A stretch of DNA of 64,000 bases from Prosthecodimorpha staleyi (GCF_018729455.1 NZ_JAHHZF010000001.1:502902-566901); one strand, 5' to 3'. Shown: positions 17,613-26,909, counted from the first letter of the stretch. The notes: generated by a model from the sequence alone, not told the origin. Numbers and translations: made by a program.

Positions 17613-20538
17613 GGGCGCGGTTCCCTTCCGGATCGACGAAGCAGGGGGCGACGACCTCGACATCCACGTCGCCGCCGCGCACCGGATCGTAGGCGCGCAC
17701 GATCTCGCCGTGGCGGGTGTCGCCATGGGCGAGGAAGCCGAGCCCGATCCATGAGCCGAGCGTCGGCGAATGGGCGACCGAGGTGATCCAACCCTGGTCA
17801 TGGGCGGCGGTGGCGTCCGGTCCCTTGGGCAGGAGATGGGCGCCGGCCCTCAGCCGCGCGGTCCGGTCGACCGGCTTCAGCCCGACCAGCCGGCCCCGGG
17901 CCGGATCGGTCAGGTAGGGCCGAGCCGCCAGCACGCGGCCGATGCAGTCGTGCTTGCGCTCGGCGAAGGCGCCGAGCCGCAGCATGTGGGCGGTGGTCTG
18001 GCCGTTGATCTCCGAGCCGACCGGATGACCCTTCTCGATGCGCATCGCGCCGACCGCCTCGGTGCCGTAGGGCACGATGCCGAACTCCTGGCCGGCAATC
18101 AGCAGCCGCCGCATCAGCTCCGCCCCGCGCCGGGCTGGAACGGCGATCTCGAAGGCCAGCTCGCCCGAGAAGGTCAGGCGGAACAGGCGCGCGCGCACGC
18201 CGCCGAGCACGGTCGTCTCGGCGCAGGCGACCGGCGGGAAGGCCGCGCCGGACAGGTCGAAGCCGGGATCGACGATGCGGGCGAGCACGTCGCGGGCGCG
18301 CGGGCCGGCCAGAGCCAGTTGCGCCCATTGCTCGGTGATCGACTGCACCACCACGTCCATCTCGGGAAACAGCACCTGCCGGGCATATTCGACCTGCTCG
18401 TAGACCTTGGCCGCATGGGCGGTCGAGCAGGTCATGACGAAGCGTTCCGGCCCGAGCCGGGCGACGGTGCCGTCGTCATAGGCGTAGCCGTCCTCGCGCA
18501 GCATCAGAAAATAGGCGCAGCGGCCGACCGCCAGCTTCATCACCGAATTGGCGCAGAGGCGCGTCAGGAAGGCGGCGGCGTCCGGGCCGAAGACCTCGAT
18601 CTTGCCGAGGGTCGACATGTCGCAGACGCCGACGGCGTTGCGCACCGTCGTCACCTCGCGGTCGACGCTCTGCTGCCAGTCGGTCTCGTGCGGCAGCGGG
18701 AACCACTGCGCCCGCCACCACGGGCCGACCTCGATCATCTGCGCCTCGCGCTCGATCGCCACCATGTGGATCGGCGGCAGCCGGCGGGGCCGGAACGCCA
18801 TGGCGCGGTGATGGCCGGCGAGCGCCCCGATCGCCACCGGTTCGACCGGCGGACGCATGGTGGTGATGCCGGTCTGCGGGATCGTGCGGCCGGTCAGTTC
18901 GGCCAGGATGGCGAGGCCATTCAGGTTGGCGGTACGGCCCTGGTCGGTCGCCATGCCGAGCGTCGTGTAGCGCTTCAGATGCTCGACCGAGACGTAGCCC
19001 TCGCGCGCGGCCAGCGCCACGTCGGCATCGGTCACGTCGTGCTGGAAGTCGACGAAGGCCTTGCCGGCGCCCTTCGCGCCGCCGACATGCCAGAACGGCG
19101 TCAGCGCCGCGCCCTCGTGATCGACCTTGGCCTCCGCACCCGCGGCCGCGAAGATGTCGGCGAGGCGGAAGGTGCCGGCGGCCGCGCCGGCGAGGCGGAT
19201 ACCGGCCGGCAGTTTCCCGGCCGTGAAGGCGGCATGGGCCTCCGACCAGACCGGGCGGTCGCCGCGATGGGTGGCGAGCTGGATGTCCGGCTGCCAGTTG
19301 CCCGAGACACCGAGCGCGTCGGTCACGATCCGGTCGGACCCGCCGCCGGACAGATCGACGTCGATCGCCTCCAGGGCCTTGCCGCCGAGCGCGCGCCGCA
19401 GCCGGGCACCGGCGAGCGCCCGCCCGCCACCGGCCGCCACCGCGGCGGTCAGCACCGGGTCGACATCGGCGCGTGGGTCGATCACGGCCGCGACCGTGAC
19501 GCCGGAGGCGATCAGGTCGGCGGCGGCGTGCCAGCCGCTGTCATTGGCAGTGAAGAGCGTGACGGCGCGGCCGGCCGCCGCGCCATAGCCGACCGCGTAG
19601 TGGCGCAGCGCGCCGGCCAGCATGACGCCGGGCAGGTCGTTGCCGGGGAACACGATCGGCCGCTCGATGGCGCCGGCCGCGACGATCGCCTCGCCGGCGA
19701 CGAGCGTCCAGGCGCGCTGGCGCGGGCAATCCGGCGGCGGTACGGGCAGGTGGTCGGCGACCCGCTGCAGCGCGCCGAACTGGCCGCCGTCATAGGTGCC
19801 GAACACGGTGGTGCGCCGCAGGATGCGGACCTGCGGTGCGGCTTCGAGTTCGGCCTCGACCGCAGCCGCCCAGGCGGCACCGGGCTGGCCGTCGATCATG
19901 CGCCGCGTGGTCAGGAGCGAGCCGCCGAGCCGGGCCTCGCGCTCGACCAGGATGACACGCCGGCCAGCCCGCGCTGCGGTGCGGGCTGCGAGCAGGCCGG
20001 CCGGGCCGGAACCGGCCACGAGCAGGTCGGCATGGGCGGTCGCGGTCTCGTAGCTGTCCGGATCGGGTTCGCCCGACAGGCGGCCGAGGCCGGCCGCGCG
20101 CCGGATCAGCGGCTCGTAGAGCTTCTCCCAGAAGCTCGCAGGCCACTTGAAGGTTTTGTAGTAGAAGCCTGCAACGAAAAGCTTATCGAAGAGGCCGTTG
20201 ACCGCCATCAGGTCGAAGCCGAGCGACGGCCAGCGGTTCTGGCTCCAGGCCTCCAGTCCGTCATAGAGCTCGACCACCGGCGCCTTCAGGTTCGGCTCGC
20301 GCCGGGCGCCGCCGCGCAGTTCGACCAGCGCGTTCGGCTCCTCCGGCCCGGCCGCGACCAGGCCGCGGCGGCGGTGATACTTGAACGAGCGCCCGAACAG
20401 GGTGACGCCGCCGGCGAGCAGCGCCGAGGCGAGGCTGTCGCCGGCAAGACCCTGGTAGGCCTTGTCGTCGAAGCGGAAGGACAGGCGGGTGGCGAGATCG
20501 ACCAGCGTGCCGCCGGCGGTCAGACGATAGCCGCTCAT
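17605..20538 (-). CDS. soxA: Sarcosine oxidase alpha subunit
   Basis: 977 residues, the normal size. Domain order: an N-terminal ferredoxin-like (Fer2_4) domain without iron ligands (residues about 15-100, including GRSFKYHRRRG), an NAD-binding/FAD-like domain with LLVAGSGPAGLLAARTAARAG near 170, and a C-terminal aminomethyltransferase (GcvT-like) domain from about residue 590 that takes the methyl carbon to THF. With beta, gamma and delta subunits it oxidises sarcosine to glycine, H2O2 and 5,10-methylene-THF or formaldehyde in the cytoplasm. Its start overlaps the soxD stop by ATGA (20535-20538). Confidence 0.96.
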   Translation of the reverse strand: MSGYRLTAGGTLVDLATRLSFRFDDKAYQGLAGDSLASALLAGGVTLFGRSFKYHRRRGLVAAGPEEPNALVELRGGARREPNLKAPVVELYDGLEAWSQNRWPSLGFDLMAVNGLFDKLFVAGFYYKTFKWPASFWEKLYEPLIRRAAGLGRLSGEPDPDSYETATAHADLLVAGSGPAGLLAARTAARAGRRVILVEREARLGGSLLTTRRMIDGQPGAAWAAAVEAELEAAPQVRILRRTTVFGTYDGGQFGALQRVADHLPVPPPDCPRQRAWTLVAGEAIVAAGAIERPIVFPGNDLPGVMLAGALRHYAVGYGAAAGRAVTLFTANDSGWHAAADLIASGVTVAAVIDPRADVDPVLTAAVAAGGGRALAGARLRRALGGKALEAIDVDLSGGGSDRIVTDALGVSGNWQPDIQLATHRGDRPVWSEAHAAFTAGKLPAGIRLAGAAAGTFRLADIFAAAGAEAKVDHEGAALTPFWHVGGAKGAGKAFVDFQHDVTDADVALAAREGYVSVEHLKRYTTLGMATDQGRTANLNGLAILAELTGRTIPQTGITTMRPPVEPVAIGALAGHHRAMAFRPRRLPPIHMVAIEREAQMIEVGPWWRAQWFPLPHETDWQQSVDREVTTVRNAVGVCDMSTLGKIEVFGPDAAAFLTRLCANSVMKLAVGRCAYFLMLREDGYAYDDGTVARLGPERFVMTCSTAHAAKVYEQVEYARQVLFPEMDVVVQSITEQWAQLALAGPRARDVLARIVDPGFDLSGAAFPPVACAETTVLGGVRARLFRLTFSGELAFEIAVPARRGAELMRRLLIAGQEFGIVPYGTEAVGAMRIEKGHPVGSEINGQTTAHMLRLGAFAERKHDCIGRVLAARPYLTDPARGRLVGLKPVDRTARLRAGAHLLPKGPDATAAHDQGWITSVAHSPTLGSWIGLGFLAHGDTRHGEIVRAYDPVRGGDVDVEVVAPCFVDPEGNRARA

Positions 20539-20813
20539 CGGGCGCCTCCCTCGGCCACCGCCGCAGCTTCCACCGCCACGACGGACTCGATCGCATGGGT
20601 CCGGGTATCGCGCGCCACCGTCACCCAGCCGTGGCAGCCGGCGCGGTGGAACCAGTGCTCGCGGATCGGACCGGCCGGATTGTCGCGCAGATAGACGTAA
20701 TCGAAAAAGGCCGCCTCGCCGGCATCGGCTGCAGGCCGCACCGGCGCGGCGTCGCCCCGGTAGGTGAATTCGGCCGCATCGCGCGGACCGCAGAAAGGAC
20801 AGGTGATCAGCAT
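20535..20813 (-). CDS. soxD: Sarcosine oxidase delta subunit
   Basis: 92 residues. The small zinc-binding delta subunit: an N-terminal CPFCG motif and a C-terminal W-x-H-x-A-G-C-x-x-W segment (EHWFHRAGCHGWV) supply the metal ligands, with the family's FxYRGDA and FFDYVYLRDNPAGP stretches between them. It overlaps soxA by four bases, and about 36 bases separate it from soxB. The order soxB-soxD-soxA-soxG is the standard operon order. Confidence 0.94.
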   Translation of the reverse strand: MLITCPFCGPRDAAEFTYRGDAAPVRPAADAGEAAFFDYVYLRDNPAGPIREHWFHRAGCHGWVTVARDTRTHAIESVVAVEAAAVAEGGAR

Positions 20814-20849
20814 GGTTTCGGCTCGCGCGGCATCAGTGCGGGTGCGGCA

Positions 20850-22100
20850 TCAGTGCAGGTTCGGCTGGGCGCCCATGCCCTTTTCGTCGACCACCGCGCC
20901 GGTGCGGAAGCGGTCGAGGGTCAGCAGCGCCGCGTCGGGGTGCGGCTCGTCGCGCGCCAGCAGATGCGCGAAGGTCATGCCGGAGGCCGGCGTCGCCTTG
21001 AAGCCGCCGTAGCACCAGCCGGCATTGAGATAGAGCCCGTCGATCGGCGTCCGGTCGATGATCGGCGAGCCGTCCATGCTCATGTCCATGATGCCGCCCC
21101 AGTGGCGCAGGATGCGCGCCCGGCCGATCATCGGCATCACCGCCATGCCGCCCTCGCAGACATCGCGGATGACCGGCAGGTTGCCGCGCTGGGCGTAGGA
21201 ATTGTAGCCGTCGATGTCGCCGCCGAAGACCAGGCCGCCCTTGTCCGACTGGCTGACATAAAAATGGCCGGCCCCGAAGGTGATCACCCCGTCGACGGTC
21301 GGCTTCAGCCCCTCCGAGACGAAGGCCTGCAGGACGTGGCTCTCGATCGGCAGGCGCAGGCCGGCCAGGGTGGCGACGCGCGAGGTGTTGCCGGCGACCG
21401 CCATGCCGACCTTGCCGGCCCGGATCGCGCCGCGGCTGGTCTCGACGCCGACGATCCGCCCGCCCTCGCGCAGGAATCCGGTCACCTCGGCATTCTCGAT
21501 GATGTCGACGCCGAGCCGGTCGGCCGCCCGCGCATAGCCCCAGACGACGCCGTCATGGCGCGCCGTGCCGCCGCGCCGCTGCAGGAGGCCGCCGCGGATC
21601 GGGAAGCGGGCATTGTCGTAGTCGAGATAGGGATGGCGGGCCATCACCTCTTCGCGGGTCAGGAGTTCGGCGTCGATACCGTGCAGACGCATGGAATTGC
21701 CGCGCCGGGCATAGGCGTCGCGCTGGGAATCCGAGTGGTAGAGGTTGAGGACGCCGCGCTGGCTGACCATGGTGTTGAAGTTGAGATCGGCCTCCTGGCG
21801 CTCCCAGAGCTTCATGGACAGTTCGTAGAAGGGCACGTTGCCGGGCAGCAGATAGTTCGACCGGATGATGGTGGTGTTGCGGCCGGCATTGCCCGATCCG
21901 ATCCAGCCCTTCTCGACCACCGCCACGTTGCGGATGCCGAAGGTGGCGGCGAGATGATAGGCGGTGGCGAGCCCGTGGCCGCCGCCGCCGACCACGACGA
22001 TGTCGTAGGCGGGCTTCGGTGCAGGCTTGCGCCAAGCCGGCTTCCAGTGGCGGTGCCCGGTCAGGGCACCGGCGACGAGCGAGGCGATCGAATAGGTCAT
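20850..22100 (-). CDS. soxB: Sarcosine oxidase beta subunit
   Basis: 416 residues, the usual length. A FAD-binding dinucleotide fold at residues about 32-60 (YDIVVVGGGGHGLATAYHLA) is followed by the conserved GWIGSGNAGRNTTIIRSNY. Members carry both non-covalent FAD and covalent FMN and contain the sarcosine dehydrogenation site. First gene of the sox operon. The divergent GbdR-like regulator begins about 100 bases away, so the shared gap probably holds both promoters. Confidence 0.95.
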   Translation of the reverse strand: MTYSIASLVAGALTGHRHWKPAWRKPAPKPAYDIVVVGGGGHGLATAYHLAATFGIRNVAVVEKGWIGSGNAGRNTTIIRSNYLLPGNVPFYELSMKLWERQEADLNFNTMVSQRGVLNLYHSDSQRDAYARRGNSMRLHGIDAELLTREEVMARHPYLDYDNARFPIRGGLLQRRGGTARHDGVVWGYARAADRLGVDIIENAEVTGFLREGGRIVGVETSRGAIRAGKVGMAVAGNTSRVATLAGLRLPIESHVLQAFVSEGLKPTVDGVITFGAGHFYVSQSDKGGLVFGGDIDGYNSYAQRGNLPVIRDVCEGGMAVMPMIGRARILRHWGGIMDMSMDGSPIIDRTPIDGLYLNAGWCYGGFKATPASGMTFAHLLARDEPHPDAALLTLDRFRTGAVVDEKGMGAQPNLH

Positions 22101-22203
22101 GGGAGCGCGCGGGGCCTCAGAAGGGCAGACGGGCCAGGACGATGCGGGACGGTCGGCGAAAACCGTTGTGGCCGCCAGTTTCCCGGGCTAGGACATCCGC
22201 TGC

Positions 22204-23283
22204 ATGCCCGAGAGCGCCGATTTCTTGCCTGAAAGCGCGGAACAGTCCGTCGGCTTCCTGCTCCTGCCGGACTTCGCGATGATGTCCTATGCCTGCGCCA
22301 GCGAACCGCTGCGTGCGGCCAACCGGCTCTCGGGCCGGACGCTCTATCGCTGGCGCCATTTCTCGGTCGACGGCGGACCGGTGATGGCCTCGAGCGGCGT
22401 GCCGATCGTGCCGGACGGGCGCATCGGCGACGATGTCCGGCTCGACGCCCTGGTCGTCTTCGCCGGCGGCAATCCGTCGACCATCGAGCACGGTCCGACC
22501 GAGGCCTGGCTGCGCAATCTGGCGCGGCGCGGCGTCAGGCTCGGCGGCATTTCCGGCGGCCCGTTCCTGCTCGCCCGCGCCGGACTGCTCGCCGGCCGGC
22601 GGGCGACCATCCACTGGGAGCACCTGCCGGCCTTCGCGGAGAGCTACCCGGATGTCGAAATGACAGGCACCGTCTACGAGATCGACGGCGACCGGATGAC
22701 CTCGGCCGGCGGCGTGGCGGCGCTCGACATGATGATCGAACTGATCGCGCGCGATCACGGCGCGGCCTTGGCCGCGGCCGTCGGCGACTGGTTCCTGCGT
22801 AGCGAATTGCGCGTCGGCGGCACGCCGCAGCGCACCGGCACGGCCGAACGGCTCGGCATCGCCGATCCCCGGCTCCTGCGCGTGCTGTCGCATATGGAAG
22901 CGAACCCGACCGAGGCGCCGTCCCGCCTCCGGCTGGCGCGCATGGCCGGACTGTCGGTGCGCCGGCTGGAGGACCTCTTCGCCGCCCGTCTCGGCACCAC
23001 GATCGGCCGCCACGCGCTCGCCCTCAAGCTCGACCGGGCGCGCCGGCTGCTGACCCAGAGCGGGCTGTCGGTGATCGAGGTGGCGACCGCCTGCGGCTTC
23101 CAGAGCGCAAGTCATTTCTCGCGCAGCTACCGGGCCCGGTTCGGCCTGCCGCCGAGCGCCGATCAGGCCGGCCGCGAGGGTTCGTCTCGCGACGGATCGG
23201 GCCGGGACGGCCCGGGTCACGATGCGGCCGGGCGGACGGCGGCCAGATCGCAATCGAACAGGACGTCGCCGCCGAGCCGATAG
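22204..23283 (+). CDS. GlxA/GbdR-like AraC family regulator
   Basis: 359 residues. The N-terminal half is a DJ-1/PfpI-like (GATase1-fold) domain (SVGFLLLPDFAMMSYACASEPLRAAN...), and the C-terminal part is an AraC-type double HTH (LARMAGLSVRRLEDLFAARLG and VIEVATACGFQSASHFSRSYRARFG, about 240-315). GbdR in pseudomonads has this architecture and activates glycine betaine/dimethylglycine/sarcosine catabolic genes. The divergent position next to soxBDAG suggests the same role here. The last 35 or so residues are Gly/Arg/Ser-rich without family match and overlap the convergent reductase gene by 67 bases. Confidence 0.88.
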   Translation: MPESADFLPESAEQSVGFLLLPDFAMMSYACASEPLRAANRLSGRTLYRWRHFSVDGGPVMASSGVPIVPDGRIGDDVRLDALVVFAGGNPSTIEHGPTEAWLRNLARRGVRLGGISGGPFLLARAGLLAGRRATIHWEHLPAFAESYPDVEMTGTVYEIDGDRMTSAGGVAALDMMIELIARDHGAALAAAVGDWFLRSELRVGGTPQRTGTAERLGIADPRLLRVLSHMEANPTEAPSRLRLARMAGLSVRRLEDLFAARLGTTIGRHALALKLDRARRLLTQSGLSVIEVATACGFQSASHFSRSYRARFGLPPSADQAGREGSSRDGSGRDGPGHDAAGRTAARSQSNRTSPPSR

Positions 23284-24017
23284 ATGCCGGCCGGCGGCCG
23301 GAGTATGTCCGCAAGCCGTTCCACACCCGGCAGCGCGATGCCGGTCGGCCCAGCGCCGATCAGCACCGGGGCGACGATGACATGCAGCCGGTCGAGCGCA
23401 CCAGCGGCCAGGAAGCGCGACACGGTCTGCGCGCCGCCCTCGATCAGAAGCCGGCCGAGCCCCGCCGCCGCCAGCGCGCCGGCGACCGCGGCCGGCGCCA
23501 GGCCGCCCGGTCCGGCGTCCACGGTCAGATGCTCGACGCCGGGCGGCAGGTCGGGCGCCGCGCCCGGGCCGGTCACCACCACGCGCCGGGCGCCGTCCTC
23601 ACGAAAAAGTTGGAGCGCCCGCGGCGTCCGCCCGTTGGGATCGATCACGACGCGGGCGGGCGAACGGCCTTCGCAGAAGCGCACGCCGAGCTGCGGATCG
23701 TCGGCGACGGCCGTCGAGACGCCGACCACGACGGCATCGACCAGGGCGCGCAGCCGGTGCAGGTGGGCGAGCCCGCCCTCCCCGTTGATATATTTGGATT
23801 CCCCGGTCGGCGTCGCGATCCGACCGTCGAGCGACTGGCCGAACTGGCCGACCACGAACCGGGCGGCCCGGAACGGATCGAACAGGGCTGCCCATGGGCC
23901 GGGCATTGCACCGCCGCTTTTGCAGGCGGTCGTGATGGCGCGCCACTCGGCCTCGCCCGGCTGGTCGTGATAGGATGTCAGCGGTCTCGCCTCACATTTT
24001 CGTTCACGGGATGTCAT
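23217..24017 (-). CDS. RibD C-terminal-type reductase, stand-alone
   Basis: 266 residues. Only the reductase half of bifunctional RibD is present: RFVVGQFGQSLDGRIATPTG (NADPH/substrate start, about 60-80), a DDPQLGVR segment, RVVIDPNGRTP, and LLIEGGAQTVSRFLAAGALDRLHVIVAPVLIGAG near the end. No cytidine-deaminase zinc motif (HAE / PCxxxC) is visible. In riboflavin synthesis this fold reduces the ribose of a pyrimidine intermediate. The gene is divergent from a GTP cyclohydrolase II gene, so a flavin-related or dedicated pathway is likely. An N-terminal stretch of about 45 residues precedes the core. The start at 24017 is a reasonable choice, not a firm one. Confidence 0.85.
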   Translation of the reverse strand: MTSRERKCEARPLTSYHDQPGEAEWRAITTACKSGGAMPGPWAALFDPFRAARFVVGQFGQSLDGRIATPTGESKYINGEGGLAHLHRLRALVDAVVVGVSTAVADDPQLGVRFCEGRSPARVVIDPNGRTPRALQLFREDGARRVVVTGPGAAPDLPPGVEHLTVDAGPGGLAPAAVAGALAAAGLGRLLIEGGAQTVSRFLAAGALDRLHVIVAPVLIGAGPTGIALPGVERLADILRPPAGIYRLGGDVLFDCDLAAVRPAAS

Positions 24018-24146
24018 CCATCCGGTGCGGAGATATGTATATGGCGATGTGACGAACAGGAAAGCGGCATCGCGCCGATGAAATCCGGTCTCGTCTGATC
24101 TGTATCCGCAGCATTTCAAGAAACGCTGCGCCGGGAGACGCGTTGC

Positions 24147-25322
24147 ATGACGGCCTTGGAAACCCTGTTCGGAAGCGATGCCCGTCGCGGCGTCGAACGC
24201 GCGGTGGCGGAATTCCGTTCAGGACGACCCTGCCTGATTTGCGATCACGACGGCGCGTCGCTTCTGGCTGCCCCGAGCGAAGGGCTCGACGATGCCCGGC
24301 TGGCCGCGCTGTCGGCGCTGGCCGGCGGCCGGGCGCCGAGCCTGATCCTGACCGGACGCCGGGCGCATTGGCTGGGTCTCCTGGATCACGATCCGGATGC
24401 CGTGGCGCTGGACATGCATGCCGGAGTCGATGCCGCGACCATTGCCGGACTGGTGCTCGGCACGCGCGAAACCGCCGCGACGCCGGTCGCCGCCGATCTC
24501 CGGCCGGCCGACGCCTTCGGGCGCGCCGCGGTCGACATCGCCCGCCTCGCCCATCTCGCGCCGAGCGTCGTGTTGATGGCGCTGTCGCCCGCGCGCATCG
24601 CCGAGATCGCGCCCTTCGTGGTCGGTGTCACGATCGGCGAGGTCGCGGCCTATCGGGCCAGCGTGCCGTCCGACCTGATGATCGTTTCGCAGGCGCGCGT
24701 GCCGCTGCGCCCCGACGTGCCGAGCCGCTTCGTGGTCTTCCGCGGCGGCGGCAGCCTGCACGACCAGGTCGCCATCGTGGTCGGCACCCCGCCGGTCGAT
24801 GCGCCGGTGCCGGTGCGCCTACACTCCGCCTGCCTGACCGGCGACCTGTTCGGCTCGCTGAAATGCGACTGCGGCGACCAGCTGCGCAACACCGTCGCGC
24901 GCTTCCACGAGATCGGCGGCGGCGTGCTGCTCTATCTCGACCAGGAGGGCCGCGGCATCGGCATCGCCAACAAGATGCGCGCCTATCGGCTGCAGGAGAC
25001 CGGCTTCGACACCATCGACGCCGATGCCCAGCTCGGCTTCCGCGACGACGAGCGCGACTATGCTGAAGCGGCGCGGATGCTGCAGCTGCTCGGCTATACC
25101 CGTGTGGCCCTGCATTCCAACAATCCGCGCAAGCTCGAGGCGCTGCGGCGCGCCGGCCTGACCGTGGTTTCGCGCGAACCGGTCAAGACGCCGGTCACGC
25201 TCGAGAATGCCAACTATCTCAAGACCAAGGCCGCACGCGCCGGCCACCTGATCGATACCGCCTGGGTCGACGAGGTCGAGGCGGCGCTGCTCGCTTCGGC
25301 GCGGGCGACAGCCGCGGAATAG
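24147..25322 (+). CDS. ribA: GTP cyclohydrolase II with N-terminal extension
   Basis: 391 residues. The C-terminal half is the GCH2 enzyme: zinc cysteines in CLTGDLFGSLKCDCG, then the catalytic YLDQEGRGIGIANK and DYAEAARMLQLLG. It converts GTP to the diaminopyrimidine that starts riboflavin synthesis. The N-terminal 160 residues are the extra domain found in many alphaproteobacterial GCH2 proteins and include ETLFGSDARRGVERAVAEFR and LILTGRRAHWLGL; it has no DHBP synthase motif. The start at 24147 has GGGAGACG before it. Divergent from the RibD-type reductase. Confidence 0.92.
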   Translation: MTALETLFGSDARRGVERAVAEFRSGRPCLICDHDGASLLAAPSEGLDDARLAALSALAGGRAPSLILTGRRAHWLGLLDHDPDAVALDMHAGVDAATIAGLVLGTRETAATPVAADLRPADAFGRAAVDIARLAHLAPSVVLMALSPARIAEIAPFVVGVTIGEVAAYRASVPSDLMIVSQARVPLRPDVPSRFVVFRGGGSLHDQVAIVVGTPPVDAPVPVRLHSACLTGDLFGSLKCDCGDQLRNTVARFHEIGGGVLLYLDQEGRGIGIANKMRAYRLQETGFDTIDADAQLGFRDDERDYAEAARMLQLLGYTRVALHSNNPRKLEALRRAGLTVVSREPVKTPVTLENANYLKTKAARAGHLIDTAWVDEVEAALLASARATAAE

Positions 25323-25342
25323 ACGAGCCGACGCCCGATGCG

Positions 25343-25376
25343 GCCGCGCCGGTTCCCAGGGGAACAGACGCGGCCG
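25343..25376 (+). terminator. Nested hairpin just after ribA
   Basis: GGCCGCG (25343-25349) pairs with CGCGGCC (25370-25376), and inside it GTTCCC (25353-25358) pairs with GGGAAC (25361-25366). It starts 21 bases after the ribA stop. No U run follows, so this is a possible terminator only; it could equally sit in the leader of the next gene. Confidence 0.4.
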
Positions 25377-25432
25377 GCGCAGCCTGCTAGCGTCGACTCT
25401 GCGGCACATGTCCTGCCGAAGGAGGAACGCCG

Positions 25433-25957
25433 ATGGGAGACGCGCAGCGCTATACCCGGGTCGCCAGGGCCTTGCACTGGCTGATCGCCCTTTTGGTCAT
25501 CGCCAATATCGCGGGCGGCATCGTCATCGCGAATGTCGAGAACCAGAACACCCTCTACGACCTGCACCGCTCGACCGGCTTCGTGATCCTGTGCCTCGCC
25601 GTGCTTCGGCTGGCTTGGCGGGCGACGCATCGTCCGCCGCCGCTGCCCGACCATATGCCGTCCTTACAGAAATTCGCGGCCGAAGCGGTGCATTGGGCGC
25701 TCTACGGCTTCATGTTCGCCACGCCGCTGGCCGGCTGGGCGGCGGCCAACGCCTTCGGGGCGACGGTCTCGGTCTACTGGCTGTTCAATCTGCCGGCGAT
25801 CGCCCCGAAGGACGAAGGGCTGTTCAAAATTCTGATCGGCGCCCACCAGGTTCTGGCGATCGCGTTCACCGCCGCCGTGCTGGTCCATTTCGCCGGGGCC
25901 ATGTTCCACACCATCGTCCAGCGCGACGGCCTGATGCGGCGCATGTGGCCGGTATGA
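25433..25957 (+). CDS. Cytochrome b561 family protein
   Basis: 174 residues with four hydrophobic helices. Heme-ligand histidines typical of the family are seen in ARALHWLIALL (helix 1), LHRSTGFVIL (helix 2), AEAVHWALYGFMFATPLAGW (helix 3) and GAHQVLAIAFTAAVLVHF (helix 4). These inner-membrane di-heme proteins pass electrons between quinol and superoxide or periplasmic acceptors. AAGGAGG lies shortly before the start. It stands between ribA and the convergent terC gene. Confidence 0.9.
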   Translation: MGDAQRYTRVARALHWLIALLVIANIAGGIVIANVENQNTLYDLHRSTGFVILCLAVLRLAWRATHRPPPLPDHMPSLQKFAAEAVHWALYGFMFATPLAGWAAANAFGATVSVYWLFNLPAIAPKDEGLFKILIGAHQVLAIAFTAAVLVHFAGAMFHTIVQRDGLMRRMWPV

Positions 25958-26031
25958 CGGCGGCCTGCGGCCAGGATTGACGGTCGCCCCGGGATGCCGG
26001 CCGGCATGGCGGCTGCCCGGTCCGAAGAGCA

Positions 26032-26064
26032 CCGTCCGGGGCGCGCCATAGGCGCCCCGGACGG
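26032..26064. terminator. Bidirectional hairpin between convergent genes
   Basis: Perfect 13-base arms CCGTCCGGGGCGC (26032-26044) and GCGCCCCGGACGG (26052-26064) with a seven-base loop. It lies between the convergent cytochrome b561 and TerC genes. There is no clear U run on either side. Its position and stability suggest a two-way terminator. Confidence 0.6.
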
Positions 26065-26075
26065 CCGATCCGACA

Positions 26076-26798
26076 TCACATCGGCCGGTTCTTCTTGCGC
26101 CGCTTGACGATGTTGATCGCCTCGACGGCGGCCGAGAAGGCCATGGCCGTGTAGATGTAGCCGCGCGGGATGTGGAAGCCGAGGCCGTCGGCGACCAGCG
26201 CGACGCCGATCAGCAGCAGGAAGGCCAGCGCCAGCACCTTGGTGGTCGGATGCCGCTCGATGAAGGCGGAGACCGGGCCGGCGGCGACATACATGACGCC
26301 GACGGCGATCACGACCGCGGCGACCATCACCTCGATATGGTCGGCGAGACCGACCGCGGTGATGATCGAATCGACCGAGAAGACCAGGTCGATCAGGACG
26401 ATCTGGCCGATCACCATGTTGAAGGCCTTCGGCGCCGACACCTTGGCCTCGCCGACGGCGTCCTCCTCGACCTCGTCATGGATATGGCCGACCGCCTTCC
26501 AGATCAGGAAGCCGCCGCCGACGATCAGAATGATGTCCTTCCAGGACAGCGCCAGGCCGAAGGCGGTGAAGACCGGGTCCTTCAGCGCCACGATGGCGGA
26601 GATGAAGAACAGCAGGATGATGCGGAACACCAGTGCCAGCATCAGGCCGATCTGGCGCGCGCGCTTGGCGAGTTCCGGGCTGAGCTTGGAGGTCACCACC
26701 GAGATGAAGACCACGTTGTCGATGCCCAGCACGATCTCGAGCGCCGTCAATGTGATCAGGCTCGCCCAGACCGTCGGATCCGTCAGCAGTTCGATCAT
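26076..26798 (-). CDS. TerC family integral membrane protein
   Basis: 240 residues with about seven hydrophobic helices. The TerC motifs are clear: LTALEIVLGIDNVVFISV near the N-terminus (acidic residues in helix 1), and DLVFSVDSIITAVGLAD in the middle. A cytoplasmic loop rich in Glu/Asp (HDEVEEDAVGEAK) is present. The family is linked to tellurite resistance and, in some members, to manganese export or protection of metal-dependent exported proteins; the substrate here is not shown by the sequence. Monocistronic. Confidence 0.92.
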   Translation of the reverse strand: MIELLTDPTVWASLITLTALEIVLGIDNVVFISVVTSKLSPELAKRARQIGLMLALVFRIILLFFISAIVALKDPVFTAFGLALSWKDIILIVGGGFLIWKAVGHIHDEVEEDAVGEAKVSAPKAFNMVIGQIVLIDLVFSVDSIITAVGLADHIEVMVAAVVIAVGVMYVAAGPVSAFIERHPTTKVLALAFLLLIGVALVADGLGFHIPRGYIYTAMAFSAAVEAINIVKRRKKNRPM

Positions 26799-26909
26799 CC
26801 CACTCCTCGCGATGCGGTGTGCCGCCCGGCCCCGCGCCGGCAGCTTAACCGATGCGCAGGAGATAGAACGTTACGGAATGACCACAAGACCCGGTTTGTC
26901 AGGTTTTTA

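Noticed and set aside
17770-20694. Long open frame on the plus strand opposite soxA (974 codons)
   Set aside because: The translation is an Arg/Gly/Asp-rich shadow with no domain pattern, while soxA on the other strand is intact.
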